Shown here: positions 37,247-47,469 of the stretch, piece after piece
Position numbering within the stretch: position 1 is the stretch's first letter
How the letters are laid out: every line of letters begins with the position of its first letter
Source of the DNA: Candidatus Nitrotoga sp. AM1P
GTDB lineage: Bacteria; Pseudomonadota; Gammaproteobacteria; Burkholderiales; Gallionellaceae
DNA: 64,000 bases
Reading direction: 5' to 3'
NCBI RefSeq assembly: GCF_013168275.1
Contig: NZ_AP019547.1
Location: 2,666,001 to 2,730,000, forward strand
The notes under the pieces: generated by a model
Databases searched by the model: none
The model's input: only the letters and a program-made list of their open reading frames with translations
What the model was told of the DNA's origin: nothing
Position numbers and translations under genes: made by a program

Positions 37247-38046
37247 TGTCGAAACGCTTCCCAGTTATTGTTGTATTCGTTGCCACCTGCCTGCTGGGCG
37301 CGCCATTACAGACCAGCGCAACGGCGATAGCCAACAGCATGCTGGAGTTCAAGAATTTGTCGATCACTCCTACGGCGGGAGGGATTTCGCTTGATGGGTC
37401 TTGGTTTTTCGAAACCTTCGCCCATGCGGACAACAGCCTCAGCCAGATCGACGAGAATTTTACGCCGGGAAGCTCTCCCGGCACAGTCAGCGCGTCAGGG
37501 GCGGTAACCTGGGCGAGCGCGACAGGCACTGCCAGTGCGCCGAATGCCCCGTCTGACTTCCTCGTTTCCGGTTCGGCGCAATCGGACGTCAACCTTCCCG
37601 GCCCCGGAGCGGCGGCGGCATTTGGCAAAAGCCGTAGTACGCTGTTCAATTCTTTCACTCTCAGCGGTGGCGGCCCCAACGTGGATGTCCAGTTCGCGAT
37701 CGATATCTCCGGCCTGCTCAACGTTATGACCGATGCCTTCGGGATGTTTGCGCAAACGCAAACGGTGTTCACCCTTGAAGTCGATGGCACTCCAATATTG
37801 TTCCAGAACAACTTTCTAAGTATCGGGCCTGGCGATTCAGATACGCAATCGTTTTCGACGCATCTCTCGAACACTGTGACGCTCGCCGCTTTTGACCTTG
37901 ACGGCTCGCCGTTGTCGCATTTTTTGCTGCTGGAAGCCGAAAACGACCCACGCGGAAGAATTCCCGAGCCGCCCGTCGGCCTGTTGCTAATAACTGGGTT
38001 AGTAGCACTGGCGGCGACAAGACGTCGCCCGGGCCTGCTCAGCTAG
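37243..38046 (+). CDS. PEP-CTERM sorting domain protein
   Basis: A 267-residue exported protein. N-terminal signal: MMSKRFPVIVVFVATCLLGAPLQTSATA. A beta-rich Ser/Gly/Ala-rich central part with no recognised domain. The C-terminus is the sorting signal: PEPPVGLLLITGLVALAATRRRP, meaning the PEP motif, a membrane helix and an Arg cluster. Such proteins are recognised by EpsH-type exosortases and end up outside the cell, often with exopolysaccharide; no exosortase is in this window. A strong AAGGAGGA lies 7 bp before the ATG. It precedes the RHS gene by 79 bp, same strand. Confidence 0.88.
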   Translation: MMSKRFPVIVVFVATCLLGAPLQTSATAIANSMLEFKNLSITPTAGGISLDGSWFFETFAHADNSLSQIDENFTPGSSPGTVSASGAVTWASATGTASAPNAPSDFLVSGSAQSDVNLPGPGAAAAFGKSRSTLFNSFTLSGGGPNVDVQFAIDISGLLNVMTDAFGMFAQTQTVFTLEVDGTPILFQNNFLSIGPGDSDTQSFSTHLSNTVTLAAFDLDGSPLSHFLLLEAENDPRGRIPEPPVGLLLITGLVALAATRRRPGLLS

Positions 38047-38125
38047 AGGCATGATGCCTGGCCCACAAGAGTAATGTTGTTGCTTCGCCTGTAAGCGCAT
38101 AGAGCTAAAATCTGGAGGTGTTGTT

Positions 38126-41100
38126 ATGGTTAAGTCGATACGATTCTTGAGCAGTCTTTGGTTGTTGATGCTTATTCTGTTTGGGTCGGCGGGTGTCGAG
38201 GCACACTATATTGGTGGCGAGCCGCCCAATCAGTGCGCGACCTGCGGCTGCGCCGCGTGTCCGGCACCTAACGTCCCCTCCTGCGGCTGTAATTCCTCGT
38301 ATACCGAAGGCAACCTCGGCGACAGCTACAACGGCGGCGCAACAGTCAGCAGCGCCTTTGGTCCCACGCTGAATTTCAGTGCTGCCTATAACAGCAAGCA
38401 GGCTGACGGCTCGCAGTCGCGCAGTAACACGGTGATGGGCTACGGCTGGACGCACAGCTACAACACGCTCCTGTTTTCTCAGCGTGGACATATGTTCAGG
38501 CTGGGTTCCGATGGGCGGGTAACCAAGTACGCGCTGGGTGTGGGGGGTAAGTATACGGTTACCCCGGGTTACTTCGAGACGCTGGTGAAGAATCCAAACG
38601 GCTCATTTACCCTGCGGCAAAAGGAAGGTACCACCTACCTATTCGCACAAGTGCCCGGCACGCCGTTCTTGGTTGAAGGGCCGGTGTGGCGATTGATCAG
38701 CATCACCGACCGCAACAACAATATCACGGCATTCACCTATATCGCTGGCAAACTCACACAGGTCACCGACACCTATGGGCAGAGCCTCACGTTTAGCTAC
38801 ACCGGCAATCTCCTCACGCAGGTAACCGATCCTCTGGGACGTATCACGCGCTTCACCTATTCGGCCGGAACGCTTGTGCAGATCACCGACCCCGAGAACA
38901 AGTCGGTGAAATACACCTACAACTCGCTGGCGCAAGTTATTCGCAAGGTAGACAAGGATGGCAGGGTCTTTACCTATCAATACAACGGCGCGCAAAAGCC
39001 GGTAAAGATAACCGACAGGGGCGGTAATCCGGTTCTGTCGATGACCAACATCAACAACTGGGCCACCGACGAGACAGTACTCGCCATGAATCTGTTGCGC
39101 CAGTATGTGCCATCGACTACCAGCAAGACCGATGGGCGTGGCAACGTGTGGCGCTATCAGTACGACAAGAACGGCTATATCACCAAGCTCACTGCCCCGG
39201 ACGGCGCCATCACCAGCTACATTTACGATGCGGCGACCCTGCAAGTGGCAAGCATGACCGACGCCAACAACCACACCACGAGTTACCTATACGATTCTCA
39301 AGGAAACCTGAAGAAGCGCACCGACCATCTGGGCTTCGTCACGAGCTACACCTACGAGCCAGTATTCAATATGATGACCAGCATGACCGACGCCAACGGC
39401 CGCACCTCGGTCTATCAGTACGACGCCAGCGGCAACCGCATCAAGGAGACCGACCCGTTAGTCGGCACGCGTGAATGGAGCTACGACTCTCACGGCAATG
39501 TGTTGACCGAGAAGGACAAGAACGGCAATGTCACGACTTACCAGTACGACGCCGTCGGCCAGCGCACCAAGGTGACCGACGCGGTGGGCAACGTCACGAC
39601 GATGACCTACGATGCGGTGGGCAACATGATCTCGCGCACCAACGCGCGCGGCTTCACCACGAGCTACCAGTATGATGGATTGAATCGCCTGGTAAACGAG
39701 ATCCGACCCGTTGGCGATCCGCTGCAGGCCGACACCAGTTTTTTCTACGACGGTCAGGGCAACCGCGTGGAGGTGATTGACCGCAACGACAATAGTACGA
39801 TCTATCAATATGACCTGCGCCAGCGCTTTGTCAAGACCACGGATGCGCTCAAGACCGTCAATGCGCCGCTCGGTCAAACGATGAAATACACCTACGACGG
39901 CAACGACAACCGCCTCTCTGCTACCGACAAGAACAACCACACCACAACGTTTGAATATGATGTCCAGAATCGCCTGGTCAAGACGATCGATGCGATCGGC
40001 AACATGACGACGATGACCTACGACGGAGTTGGCAATCGGCTTACCGAGACCGACGCCAACGGTCATACCACGAGCTACCAGTACGACGCGCTGAACAGGA
40101 TGGTGAAAAAGACCGATGCCGAGATGAACATCACGCAGATGTTCTACGACATGGTAGGAGGTTGCCTTGGATGCTCCGGCCCAACCAGGGGGTCAAGTCT
40201 CATAACCAAGCAGATTGACGCCGAAGGCAAGGTGACCTACTTCAAGTACGACGGTCTTGACCGGCTTATCATCCAGAATCGCAAGCAGACCGACGTTGCC
40301 GATGCCATCGACAGTGATGACGCGGTGACGCGCTACAGCTACGACGCACAAAGCAACCAGCTCACAATGACCGAGCCCAACGGCAATGTGACGAGCTACG
40401 TCTACGATGCATTGAACCGCCCGGTGAAGCTGGTTAACGCTGCCGGCGATACAACTAGCACGACTTACGATCAGAACAGTAACGTCAAGACCGTCACTGC
40501 GCCGAATCTGAACGTCACGACCAACACCTACGATGCGCTCGATCGCCTAACCCAAGTGGGCGACTCGGTTGGTCTTGTTGCCACCTATACCTACGACGCG
40601 GTGGGCAACCGCCTCACGCAGAAGGACGGCAACGGCAACGGCACCACGAACACCTATGACACGATCTATCGAATTACCAATGTGACCGACGCGCTGGGTA
40701 AAAGCACGCATTACGACTACGACGCAGTCGGCAACCTGCTGAAGCTCACCGACCGCGAGGGTAACGCCACGACCTATGTCTACGATGATATCAACCGGCG
40801 CACGCAGACGACCGATGCCCAGCCATTCGTCACTACCTACGAGTACGACGGCGTAGGCAATCTGAAGAAAATCAACGCGTTCAATGACACTGAAGACCCT
40901 GTCGACCCGCCACAAGTCACCTCTTATGACTATGACAATATCAACCGTCTGATCAAGGAAACCTACGCGGACACTCGCATGCGAACCTTTACCTATGATC
41001 GTGTGGGCAATCTCAAAACCCGCACCGACCAGAAGGGGCAGGTGACCAGCTACGACTACAGCGATCTGTACTTCCTCACCCAGCGCGACTATCCGACAAG

Positions 41101-42880
41101 CGTCGATGACAACATGAGTTATGACCTTTCGGGGCGGCTGCTGAGCGCCGAGCGCGGCAGCTGGTTGGTCACCTATATCTACGATGGCGCTAACCGGGTC
41201 ACCACCACAGTTCAAAACGGCAAGACGCTCAATTACGCCTACAACATTCCTGGGCGCACACGCACTGTGACCTATCCGGGCGGGCGATCGATCACCGAAG
41301 CCACCGACCCGCGCAGCCGGCTGGACAAGATCGACGATGCGGGCTCGCCGCCGCCGATCGTGCAATACAGCTATGACTTGGGCGATCGGGTAGTTTCCCG
41401 CGCCTACCGCAACGGAACCACAGCAAGTTACAGCTACAACGCTAACAACTGGATCACGAGTCTGGATCACGTCAAAGCCGACTTAACCCGAATCGCCGGT
41501 TTCACCCACGCCTTCGACAATGAAGGCAACAAGCACTTCGAGAACAAGCTTACGGATACCTCCGGCTCGGACACCCGCTCGGAGGCCTACCAGTATGATA
41601 AGATCTACCGGCTGATCGACTACAAGGTCGGCACGCTCGCGGGCTCGACAGTTCCCGTGCCGACCACCCAGACGCAGTACACGCTCGATGGCGTCGGTAA
41701 CTGGAAAATCAAGACCAAGGACGCGATCCCCGAGATCCGCACCCACAACGCGGTGAATGAGATCACTGCCATCAACGGCGCACCTGTCGTCTCAGATTTC
41801 AACGGCAACACGAGCGAGGACACACTGTATAACTATGCCTACGACGAGGAGAACCGGCTCACTGCAGTGACGCGCAAGTCAGACAGTAAACTGGTGGGGC
41901 AGTATCAGTATGATGCGCTCTCCCGGCGGGTGAAGAAGATCGCCGATCCGGCACTCGGGCCGCCCACTCCCACCGAGACCCGCTACTTCTACGACGATGC
42001 GAGGATTGTCGAGGAGCAGAGCGCCGCCGGCCTAACACAGACGACCTACGTCTACGGCAACTATGTGGACGAGATTCTGACGATGGATCGTGCCGGCCAA
42101 ACCTACTACTACCATCAGAACAGCCTGTGGTCGGTGGAGGCGGTGACAGACAGTGCAGCTAATGTGGTGGAGCGCTACGCCTACGACGTCTACGGTCTAC
42201 CTGCAATATTCAATGGCGTCGGCGCAGCGGTAGCGCCCAACCCATGGGGCACGCCGCACAGCACAACCGGCAACCCGTGGATGTTCACCGGACGGCAGCT
42301 TGATGAGGAGACCGGCATTTACTTCTATCGGGCTCGATACTACGACACAGTGAATGGACGGTTTTTGCAGAGAGACCCGCTTGGCTATGGAAATGGAATG
42401 AACCTTTATGAATTCGTACGGAGCAATCCCAGCAACTGGCTCGATCCCACGGGGATGGCCGTGGGGTGTCCGTATAGTTTCTTCGGAACGAAGGTCGCTA
42501 CCTCAGCATTTGGGAATGACCTATGGAACTGCACCAAATCCAAGCTCAAGAAGACCTATACACACGAGACGGAGGTGGAGGTCAGCACCGAAATTGGATC
42601 CGAATTGGGGGGCAAGGGCGCCAAGCTTTCGTCGAAGATCGGCGTGTCCACGAAGCACAAGGAGGGGGAAAGCGAAGAAGTCGAACTAGGGTGCTGCGAG
42701 TGCGTGAAGTTCGAATATAAATTCTCCTGCGAGTGCGTGCCTGGATATACCCGAGCGTTTTTTGGCGGCTTAACCCTTTTCGTTGGTTTCCTCGCTTGGG
42801 ACGGGGGGTACTGGGAGTGCAAGAAGACCGGTGAGGGCTTGGTCAACTGTAACATAAAGATGCACTGCCCCAATTGCTGA
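38126..42880 (+). CDS. RHS/YD-repeat protein with Cys-rich variable C-terminus
   Basis: A 1584-residue secreted protein. A signal peptide (MVKSIRFLSSLWLLMLILFG, cleaved after GVEA) is followed by a short Cys-rich segment (CATCGCAACP, CGCNSS). The DUF6531-like start SAFGPTLNFSAAYNSK leads into dozens of YD repeats (for example YQYDAVGQRTKVTD, YTYDGNDNRLSATD), which build a hollow shell. The core closes with the RHS signature YFYRARYYDTVNGRFLQRDP and NWLDPTGM at about 1440. The last 141 residues are unrelated to any toxin I know, with 11 Cys and one hydrophobic stretch (AFFGGLTLFVGFLAW). Such tails are often toxins with an adjacent immunity gene, but none follows here on this strand. The gene is G+C-rich compared with its neighbours, suggesting transfer. 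Confidence 0.9.
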   Translation: MVKSIRFLSSLWLLMLILFGSAGVEAHYIGGEPPNQCATCGCAACPAPNVPSCGCNSSYTEGNLGDSYNGGATVSSAFGPTLNFSAAYNSKQADGSQSRSNTVMGYGWTHSYNTLLFSQRGHMFRLGSDGRVTKYALGVGGKYTVTPGYFETLVKNPNGSFTLRQKEGTTYLFAQVPGTPFLVEGPVWRLISITDRNNNITAFTYIAGKLTQVTDTYGQSLTFSYTGNLLTQVTDPLGRITRFTYSAGTLVQITDPENKSVKYTYNSLAQVIRKVDKDGRVFTYQYNGAQKPVKITDRGGNPVLSMTNINNWATDETVLAMNLLRQYVPSTTSKTDGRGNVWRYQYDKNGYITKLTAPDGAITSYIYDAATLQVASMTDANNHTTSYLYDSQGNLKKRTDHLGFVTSYTYEPVFNMMTSMTDANGRTSVYQYDASGNRIKETDPLVGTREWSYDSHGNVLTEKDKNGNVTTYQYDAVGQRTKVTDAVGNVTTMTYDAVGNMISRTNARGFTTSYQYDGLNRLVNEIRPVGDPLQADTSFFYDGQGNRVEVIDRNDNSTIYQYDLRQRFVKTTDALKTVNAPLGQTMKYTYDGNDNRLSATDKNNHTTTFEYDVQNRLVKTIDAIGNMTTMTYDGVGNRLTETDANGHTTSYQYDALNRMVKKTDAEMNITQMFYDMVGGCLGCSGPTRGSSLITKQIDAEGKVTYFKYDGLDRLIIQNRKQTDVADAIDSDDAVTRYSYDAQSNQLTMTEPNGNVTSYVYDALNRPVKLVNAAGDTTSTTYDQNSNVKTVTAPNLNVTTNTYDALDRLTQVGDSVGLVATYTYDAVGNRLTQKDGNGNGTTNTYDTIYRITNVTDALGKSTHYDYDAVGNLLKLTDREGNATTYVYDDINRRTQTTDAQPFVTTYEYDGVGNLKKINAFNDTEDPVDPPQVTSYDYDNINRLIKETYADTRMRTFTYDRVGNLKTRTDQKGQVTSYDYSDLYFLTQRDYPTSVDDNMSYDLSGRLLSAERGSWLVTYIYDGANRVTTTVQNGKTLNYAYNIPGRTRTVTYPGGRSITEATDPRSRLDKIDDAGSPPPIVQYSYDLGDRVVSRAYRNGTTASYSYNANNWITSLDHVKADLTRIAGFTHAFDNEGNKHFENKLTDTSGSDTRSEAYQYDKIYRLIDYKVGTLAGSTVPVPTTQTQYTLDGVGNWKIKTKDAIPEIRTHNAVNEITAINGAPVVSDFNGNTSEDTLYNYAYDEENRLTAVTRKSDSKLVGQYQYDALSRRVKKIADPALGPPTPTETRYFYDDARIVEEQSAAGLTQTTYVYGNYVDEILTMDRAGQTYYYHQNSLWSVEAVTDSAANVVERYAYDVYGLPAIFNGVGAAVAPNPWGTPHSTTGNPWMFTGRQLDEETGIYFYRARYYDTVNGRFLQRDPLGYGNGMNLYEFVRSNPSNWLDPTGMAVGCPYSFFGTKVATSAFGNDLWNCTKSKLKKTYTHETEVEVSTEIGSELGGKGAKLSSKIGVSTKHKEGESEEVELGCCECVKFEYKFSCECVPGYTRAFFGGLTLFVGFLAWDGGYWECKKTGEGLVNCNIKMHCPNC

Positions 42881-43000
42881 ACAGGCCAACCCGTTCTTTC
42901 AGGTGATCGCGGCTCGCTACGAAAAAAGCCTCCGAAGCACGCGTTCAACGCTTGAATTGAGTGGCGCGCGGTTTTTGACGCGCCCCGCTCGAATGCAGAG

Positions 43001-43213
43001 TCAGGTTGCGATTTCAAGATATTCAACGATGCTTGTCGGCTGTGGAATGGGTAAGCCATCTTCAATAAGACCTTCGATGTGACATTCAATTGCTTCACGA
43101 ATTTCACGCTCAATTTCTTCGACGGTGAAACCAGTCGCGACGCAGCCAGGTAAATCTGGGACGTAGGCTGAGTAGTTATTTTCTGTTTTTTCGACAACGA
43201 TTGCGTAACGCAT
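43001..43213 (-). CDS. hicB: HicB-family antitoxin-like protein (orphan)
   Basis: A 70-residue HicB-type partial RNase H fold: MRYAIVVEKTENNYSAYVPDLPGCVATG, then VEEIEREIREAIECHIEGL, and the closing LPIPQPTSIVEYLEI. In HicAB systems HicB inhibits the toxin HicA. No hicA is next to it: on its upstream side lies a dispersed repeat starting 9 bp away. It may be a solitary regulator or the remains of a system. The C-terminal DNA-binding domain of longer HicB forms is absent. It is convergent with the RHS gene. Confidence 0.87.
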   Translation of the reverse strand: MRYAIVVEKTENNYSAYVPDLPGCVATGFTVEEIEREIREAIECHIEGLIEDGLPIPQPTSIVEYLEIAT

Positions 43214-43221
43214 ATGTTATT

Positions 43222-43342
43222 TTGATCCGGCACGAATTGAACTTGACTGCCGTTCGTGCTGAGCTTGTCGAAGCATAAGAAGCCATTCACATTTCGACAA
43301 GCTCAATGCGAACGACTTCTTGGATAAACGGTGCCGGATCAA
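43222..43342. repeat. Dispersed nested inverted repeat, copy R3
   Basis: Perfect outer arms TTGATCCGGCAC (43222-43233) and GTGCCGGATCAA (43331-43342). Inside, CCGTTCGTGCTGAGCTTGTC faces GACAAGCTCAATGCGAACG. It is the best preserved of the three copies. It lies just upstream of hicB and may supply or block its promoter. From 43343 to 43582 only a 37-codon frame (43345-43458) and unsupported frames are seen. Confidence 0.75.
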
Positions 43343-43582
43343 TAATGGCGCAGCAAGTCAACGTCGGCAACAATGCCAACAGTACAAAAAACGTCATTCC
43401 TGCCAAGTTTCTGTCGTTCCCAAAGATTACGTCTATCGAGGAAGCGCAGCGGACGTAACGTTACGTGGCGGACTCGATCACGATGTTGCGACTGCGCTTG
43501 AGCGTGGCACTCGCAAGAATTCTCGGCCATTGTTCTCACTGCAATTGGTCAAGTTTATGGTTATATTTATGACACAGTAAGG

Positions 43583-45388
43583 CTAGCGGGAGGCACGCTT
43601 ACGATCTTGTTCAGTAAGATGACGCTTACGCACACGTATGGACAGCGGCGTGATTTCCACCAGCTCGTCGTCATCAATAAACTCAACAGCAGATTCCAGC
43701 GTCAGCTGAATTGGCGTGGTCAAGCGCACTGCTTCATCCGTGCCGGAGGAACGCACATTAGTCAGTTGTTTGCCTTTAATCGGATTAACCACAAGGTCGT
43801 TATCGCGACTGTGTATGCCAATGACCATGCCTTCATACAATTTATCTCCGGGGCTGACGAACATGCGGCCACGATCTTCTAATTTCCATAAGGCATAGGC
43901 CACGGCTTCGCCATTGTCTTGAGAAATCAGTACTCCGTTATGGCGACCTGGCATATCCGGCTTGACCGGGCCGTAGTCGTCGAATACGTGCGAAATAAGG
44001 CCGGTGCCACGGGTCATGGTCATAAAATCACCTTGGAAACCGATCAAGCTGCGTGCCGGAATACGATATTCCAAACGCACGCGGCCTCTTCCATCCGACT
44101 GCATATCCTGTAAATCGCCGCGCCGACGACCCAATTCTTCCATCACTGCACCCTGGTTTGTCTCATCAACGTCCACAGAGAGCATTTCATACGGCTCACA
44201 TTTTTCACCGTTAACTTCACGAAACACTACGCGCGGTTTAGATACTGCTAATTCGAAGCCTTCTCGACGCATATTTTCCAGCAGAATGGTCAAGTGCAAT
44301 TCGCCACGTCCCGACACCAGGAAAGAATCTGTCTCACCGGTGTCTTCCACACGCAGTGCCACATTGACCAACAATTCTTTAGTCAAACGATCTTTAATCT
44401 GGCGGCTAGTGACGAACTTGCCTTCTTGTCCAGCCAAAGGGGAGTTGTTCACTTGGAAGGTCATAGTTAACGTAGGCTCATCCACTTTAGGCATGGGTAA
44501 AGCTTCGGGCTGGTTAATGTCGGCCAAGGTAACGCCAATACCGATATCTTCGATACCGTTGACCAGAATGATGTCGCCAACGCCCGCTTCTTCCATTTGT
44601 ACTCGCTCGATACCGCGGAAGCCCAGGACCTGATTGACCCGCGCTTTCTTCGACGGTTTATCGCCATTCAGTACCATAACTTCTTGACCGGGCTTAATTC
44701 GCCCCCGCGAAACGCGTCCAACACCGATGCGTCCAACAAAGCTGGAATAATCCAGTGCAGAAATTTGGAATTGCAGCGGTCCGTCCATATCGCCAACCGG
44801 CGCCGGCACATGCTTTAATATGGTATCGAACAATGGGCGCATATCTGTGCTCGGATTCGCCAAATCCAATGTCGCGTAACCATTCAACGCCGAGGCGTAG
44901 ACTATCGGAAAATCCATTTGTGCGTCGGTTGCGCCAAGCTTATCGAACAGGTCGAAAGTGTGATCCACTACCCATTCTGGTCGCGCACCGGGACGGTCAA
45001 CCTTGTTAATTACTACGATAGGACGCAAACCCAGTGCCAGCGCTTTGCGCGTAACAAAACGGGTTTGCGGCATTGGACCTTCTACCGCATCTACCAGTAA
45101 CAACACGCCGTCCACCATTGACAGAACGCGTTCCACCTCACCGCCAAAGTCGGCGTGTCCTGGCGTGTCCACGATGTTGATATGTACGCCTTCATATTCC
45201 ACTGCGCAGTTTTTTGCCAGAATGGTGATGCCTCGTTCCTTCTCGATATCGTTACTGTCCATCACGCGCTCAGTGATATGCTGGTGCGCGGCGAAAGTGG
45301 CCGTCTGGGAGAGCAGCTTGTCCACCATGGTGGTTTTGCCATGATCAACGTGGGCAATGATGGCGATATTACGGAGTGCGCGCGACAT
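43583..45388 (-). CDS. typA: Translational GTPase TypA/BipA
   Basis: A ribosome-associated GTPase of the EF-G family required for growth at low temperature and under stress, and for 50S assembly. Of 601 residues, the G domain has [15 protein letters not shown] (G1), [10 protein letters not shown] (G2), [17 protein letters not shown] (G3) and [12 protein letters not shown] (G4). Domains II and III and the BipA-specific C-terminal domain follow ([25 protein letters not shown], then [32 protein letters not shown]). Length is standard. The start ATG follows a weak site, and the gene stands alone on its strand. Confidence 0.97.
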   Translation of the reverse strand: MSRALRNIAIIAHVDHGKTTMVDKLLSQTATFAAHQHITERVMDSNDIEKERGITILAKNCAVEYEGVHINIVDTPGHADFGGEVERVLSMVDGVLLLVDAVEGPMPQTRFVTRKALALGLRPIVVINKVDRPGARPEWVVDHTFDLFDKLGATDAQMDFPIVYASALNGYATLDLANPSTDMRPLFDTILKHVPAPVGDMDGPLQFQISALDYSSFVGRIGVGRVSRGRIKPGQEVMVLNGDKPSKKARVNQVLGFRGIERVQMEEAGVGDIILVNGIEDIGIGVTLADINQPEALPMPKVDEPTLTMTFQVNNSPLAGQEGKFVTSRQIKDRLTKELLVNVALRVEDTGETDSFLVSGRGELHLTILLENMRREGFELAVSKPRVVFREVNGEKCEPYEMLSVDVDETNQGAVMEELGRRRGDLQDMQSDGRGRVRLEYRIPARSLIGFQGDFMTMTRGTGLISHVFDDYGPVKPDMPGRHNGVLISQDNGEAVAYALWKLEDRGRMFVSPGDKLYEGMVIGIHSRDNDLVVNPIKGKQLTNVRSSGTDEAVRLTTPIQLTLESAVEFIDDDELVEITPLSIRVRKRHLTEQDRKRASR

Positions 45389-45552
45389 GTTTACGACCTA
45401 AGCTAGATAAAGGGCGCGCATTCTAGCATAAGGACACCTCTAAATATTGGAATTCATTCCAAACTACTATTTGAATAAAAATTATTGCAGCCTATTTTTC
45501 AGCTACCAAGGCATATCCAGATTTATTTTCTGGCTATTGTTGCTTAGTTGTG

Positions 45553-45750
45553 TATAATGCGCCCCTCGCTGCGAAATTCGTGCAGCGTTGGCTCATCGTT
45601 TTCTGACCTCTGGCGTCTCTGACGCGTCTTGCTTTTACCGGTTAGCGACGATGTTTTGCGCTGGTAGAGTCTATGATCTCCCTACTAAATTTTATTGTGT
45701 GGCTTTAGCCACGCATGCGCTTTGATTTAATCATTAATTAAGGAACAATC
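45553..45750 (+). promoter_or_regulatory. Promoter and long leader of the DEAD-box helicase gene
   Basis: TATAAT at 45553-45558 is the best -10 in this 360-bp gap; no good -35 is seen. If used, the leader is about 185 nt. It contains a small hairpin GTGGCT-TT-AGCCAC near 45701 and an AT-rich stretch before AAGGAA and the GTG start. Long 5' leaders are typical of cold-inducible helicase genes; that role here is inference. Confidence 0.45.
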
Positions 45751-47163
45751 GTGCCTATTGAAAACACAGCTGCACCTATTAAAGTTATTACCTTTGCCTC
45801 TCTGGGATTGAATCCCTTAATCCTCAGTGCTGTAGAAGAATCCGGCTATACCGTACCCTCGCCCATTCAAGCCGAAGCTATTCCCGAAGTGATGGCGGGC
45901 CACGATCTGATGGCGTCTGCCCAGACGGGTACCGGCAAAACTGCTGCTTTCATACTGCCAGCGTTACACCGCATCGCCGAACCTGCTGCCGTGCGTAGCA
46001 AGGGTCCGCGCGTGCTGGTGCTGACTCCGACGCGCGAATTGGCGCAACAGGTTTCAGACGCCGCCACTAAATACGGCAAGAACATGCGCCTGAAAGTAGT
46101 GAGCATTCTCGGTGGCATGCCTTACCCGCTACAAAACAAACTGCTATCCAGCCCAGTAGATATTCTGGTGGCTACTCCAGGCCGTTTGATTGATCACATC
46201 GAGCGTGGCCGTATTGACTTCTCGCGTCTCGAAATGTTGGTGCTGGACGAAGCCGACCGTATGCTGGATATGGGTTTCATTGATGACGTGGAGCGCATCG
46301 CCGCAGCCACCCCGAACACACGCCAAACGCTGCTATTCTCGGCCACACTGGATGGTGTAATTGGTAACCTGGCAAAACGGTTGCTTACGAATCCAAAGCG
46401 CATAAGCGTTGCAGCTACGCAGGCACGTCACGAAAACATCGAACAACGCCTAATGTATGTGGACGACATGGCACACAAGGGGCGTTTGCTGGATCACTTA
46501 CTGCGTGATACGGACTTGAACCAGGCATTGGTATTCACCGCTACCAAGCGCGATGCTGATGCTTTGGCTGATAAACTGCTGTCCCAAGGACATTCCGCCG
46601 CCGCGCTACATGGTGATATGAACCAGCGCGAACGCAATCGCACTTTGGTTAACTTGCGCCGTGGTCAAGTGCGTATTTTGGTGGCGACTGATGTGGCCGC
46701 ACGTGGTATTGACGTTCCGGGTATTTCTCACGTAATCAATTTCGATCTGCCCAAGGCCGCCGAAGACTATGTACACCGGATTGGCCGCACCGGTCGCGCC
46801 GGATCTTCCGGTATCGCAGTATCGTTTGCATCCAACCGCGATGCCGGAAACCTGCAAAAGATCGAACGCTACACCGGACAGAGCATAACCGCTCATATCG
46901 TTGCCGGTCTGGAACCTAAATTCAAACCGCGTTCACAGCCTTCTAACACGCGTGGAAAGCCCGGCGGATTCGGACGTCATACTTCCCCTGACAGTCGTCA
47001 TGGTCATCCTGATGGCGTTCGACGGGAAGGTCAATCGCACAATCGTTTTGGTGACAATGCACCTCGGCGCAATGGGAACACCGGCAACACGAGTCCTGCT
47101 GGCCAAGAACGTCGTCCGACAAGCAGCTTCTCTGGACGTAATCACAACAGCGGTAACCGTTAA
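45751..47163 (+). CDS. DEAD-box ATP-dependent RNA helicase (second RhlE-like)
   Basis: A 470-residue RNA helicase. Motifs: TVPSPIQAEAIPEVMAGHDL (Q), [13 protein letters not shown] (I), TPTRELAQQ (Ia), [13 protein letters not shown] (II), LLFSATLDG (III), RGIDVPGISHVINFD and [10 protein letters not shown] (VI). The 90-residue tail is rich in His, Gly, Asn and Arg (SPDSRHGHPDGVRREGQ), probably RNA-binding and disordered. The start is a GTG; GGAAC lies 6 bp upstream. The sequence resembles the minus-strand rhlE at 22331-23659, so they are paralogues. A rho-independent terminator follows. Confidence 0.94.
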   Translation: MPIENTAAPIKVITFASLGLNPLILSAVEESGYTVPSPIQAEAIPEVMAGHDLMASAQTGTGKTAAFILPALHRIAEPAAVRSKGPRVLVLTPTRELAQQVSDAATKYGKNMRLKVVSILGGMPYPLQNKLLSSPVDILVATPGRLIDHIERGRIDFSRLEMLVLDEADRMLDMGFIDDVERIAAATPNTRQTLLFSATLDGVIGNLAKRLLTNPKRISVAATQARHENIEQRLMYVDDMAHKGRLLDHLLRDTDLNQALVFTATKRDADALADKLLSQGHSAAALHGDMNQRERNRTLVNLRRGQVRILVATDVAARGIDVPGISHVINFDLPKAAEDYVHRIGRTGRAGSSGIAVSFASNRDAGNLQKIERYTGQSITAHIVAGLEPKFKPRSQPSNTRGKPGGFGRHTSPDSRHGHPDGVRREGQSHNRFGDNAPRRNGNTGNTSPAGQERRPTSSFSGRNHNSGNR

Positions 47164-47189
47164 GCATTAAACGATTTTTCGCTAAAAGC

Positions 47190-47217
47190 AAAAAGGCATG
47201 CCGAGGCGTGCCTTTTT
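47190..47217 (+). terminator. Rho-independent terminator after the helicase gene
   Basis: A-run, GGCATGCC, GA, GGCGTGCC, then TTTTTTG. The stem is 8 bp with one G-T pair, extended by A-T pairs, and is followed by a T-run. From here to the map start (47470) no gene is seen; the right end is AT-rich and presumably holds the map promoter. Confidence 0.85.
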
Positions 47218-47469
47218 TGTTTTTGCGGGTAATCGTACTGTTGGGCGCCTTTAAAATTCAGAATTTGTTCAAATACCGAGGGTGAAAGAATTTGTGAGCA
47301 TCTGCTGCTTGCTTCAGTTTCGTATTGCAATAGCTCGGAATTTAATCGTCTAACTAGACAGGCTGTGCGGCAGATTGCTTGGATAGCTGAATTTTTAGAG
47401 GTGTGCTGTTGTGCTGGCAGTCGCTATCCACTATGCTTGCCACCGTTTATTCTTAAAATCTAAGCAATT

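Noticed and set aside
38639..41746. Long minus-strand frames (for example 40547-41470) opposite the RHS gene
   Set aside because: They follow from the repeated codon pattern of YD repeats on the other strand and do not resemble proteins.
43345..43458. 37-codon frame MAQQVNVGNNANSTKNVIPA
   Set aside because: Looks protein-like, but a stop follows and the rest does not extend convincingly; too little to call.
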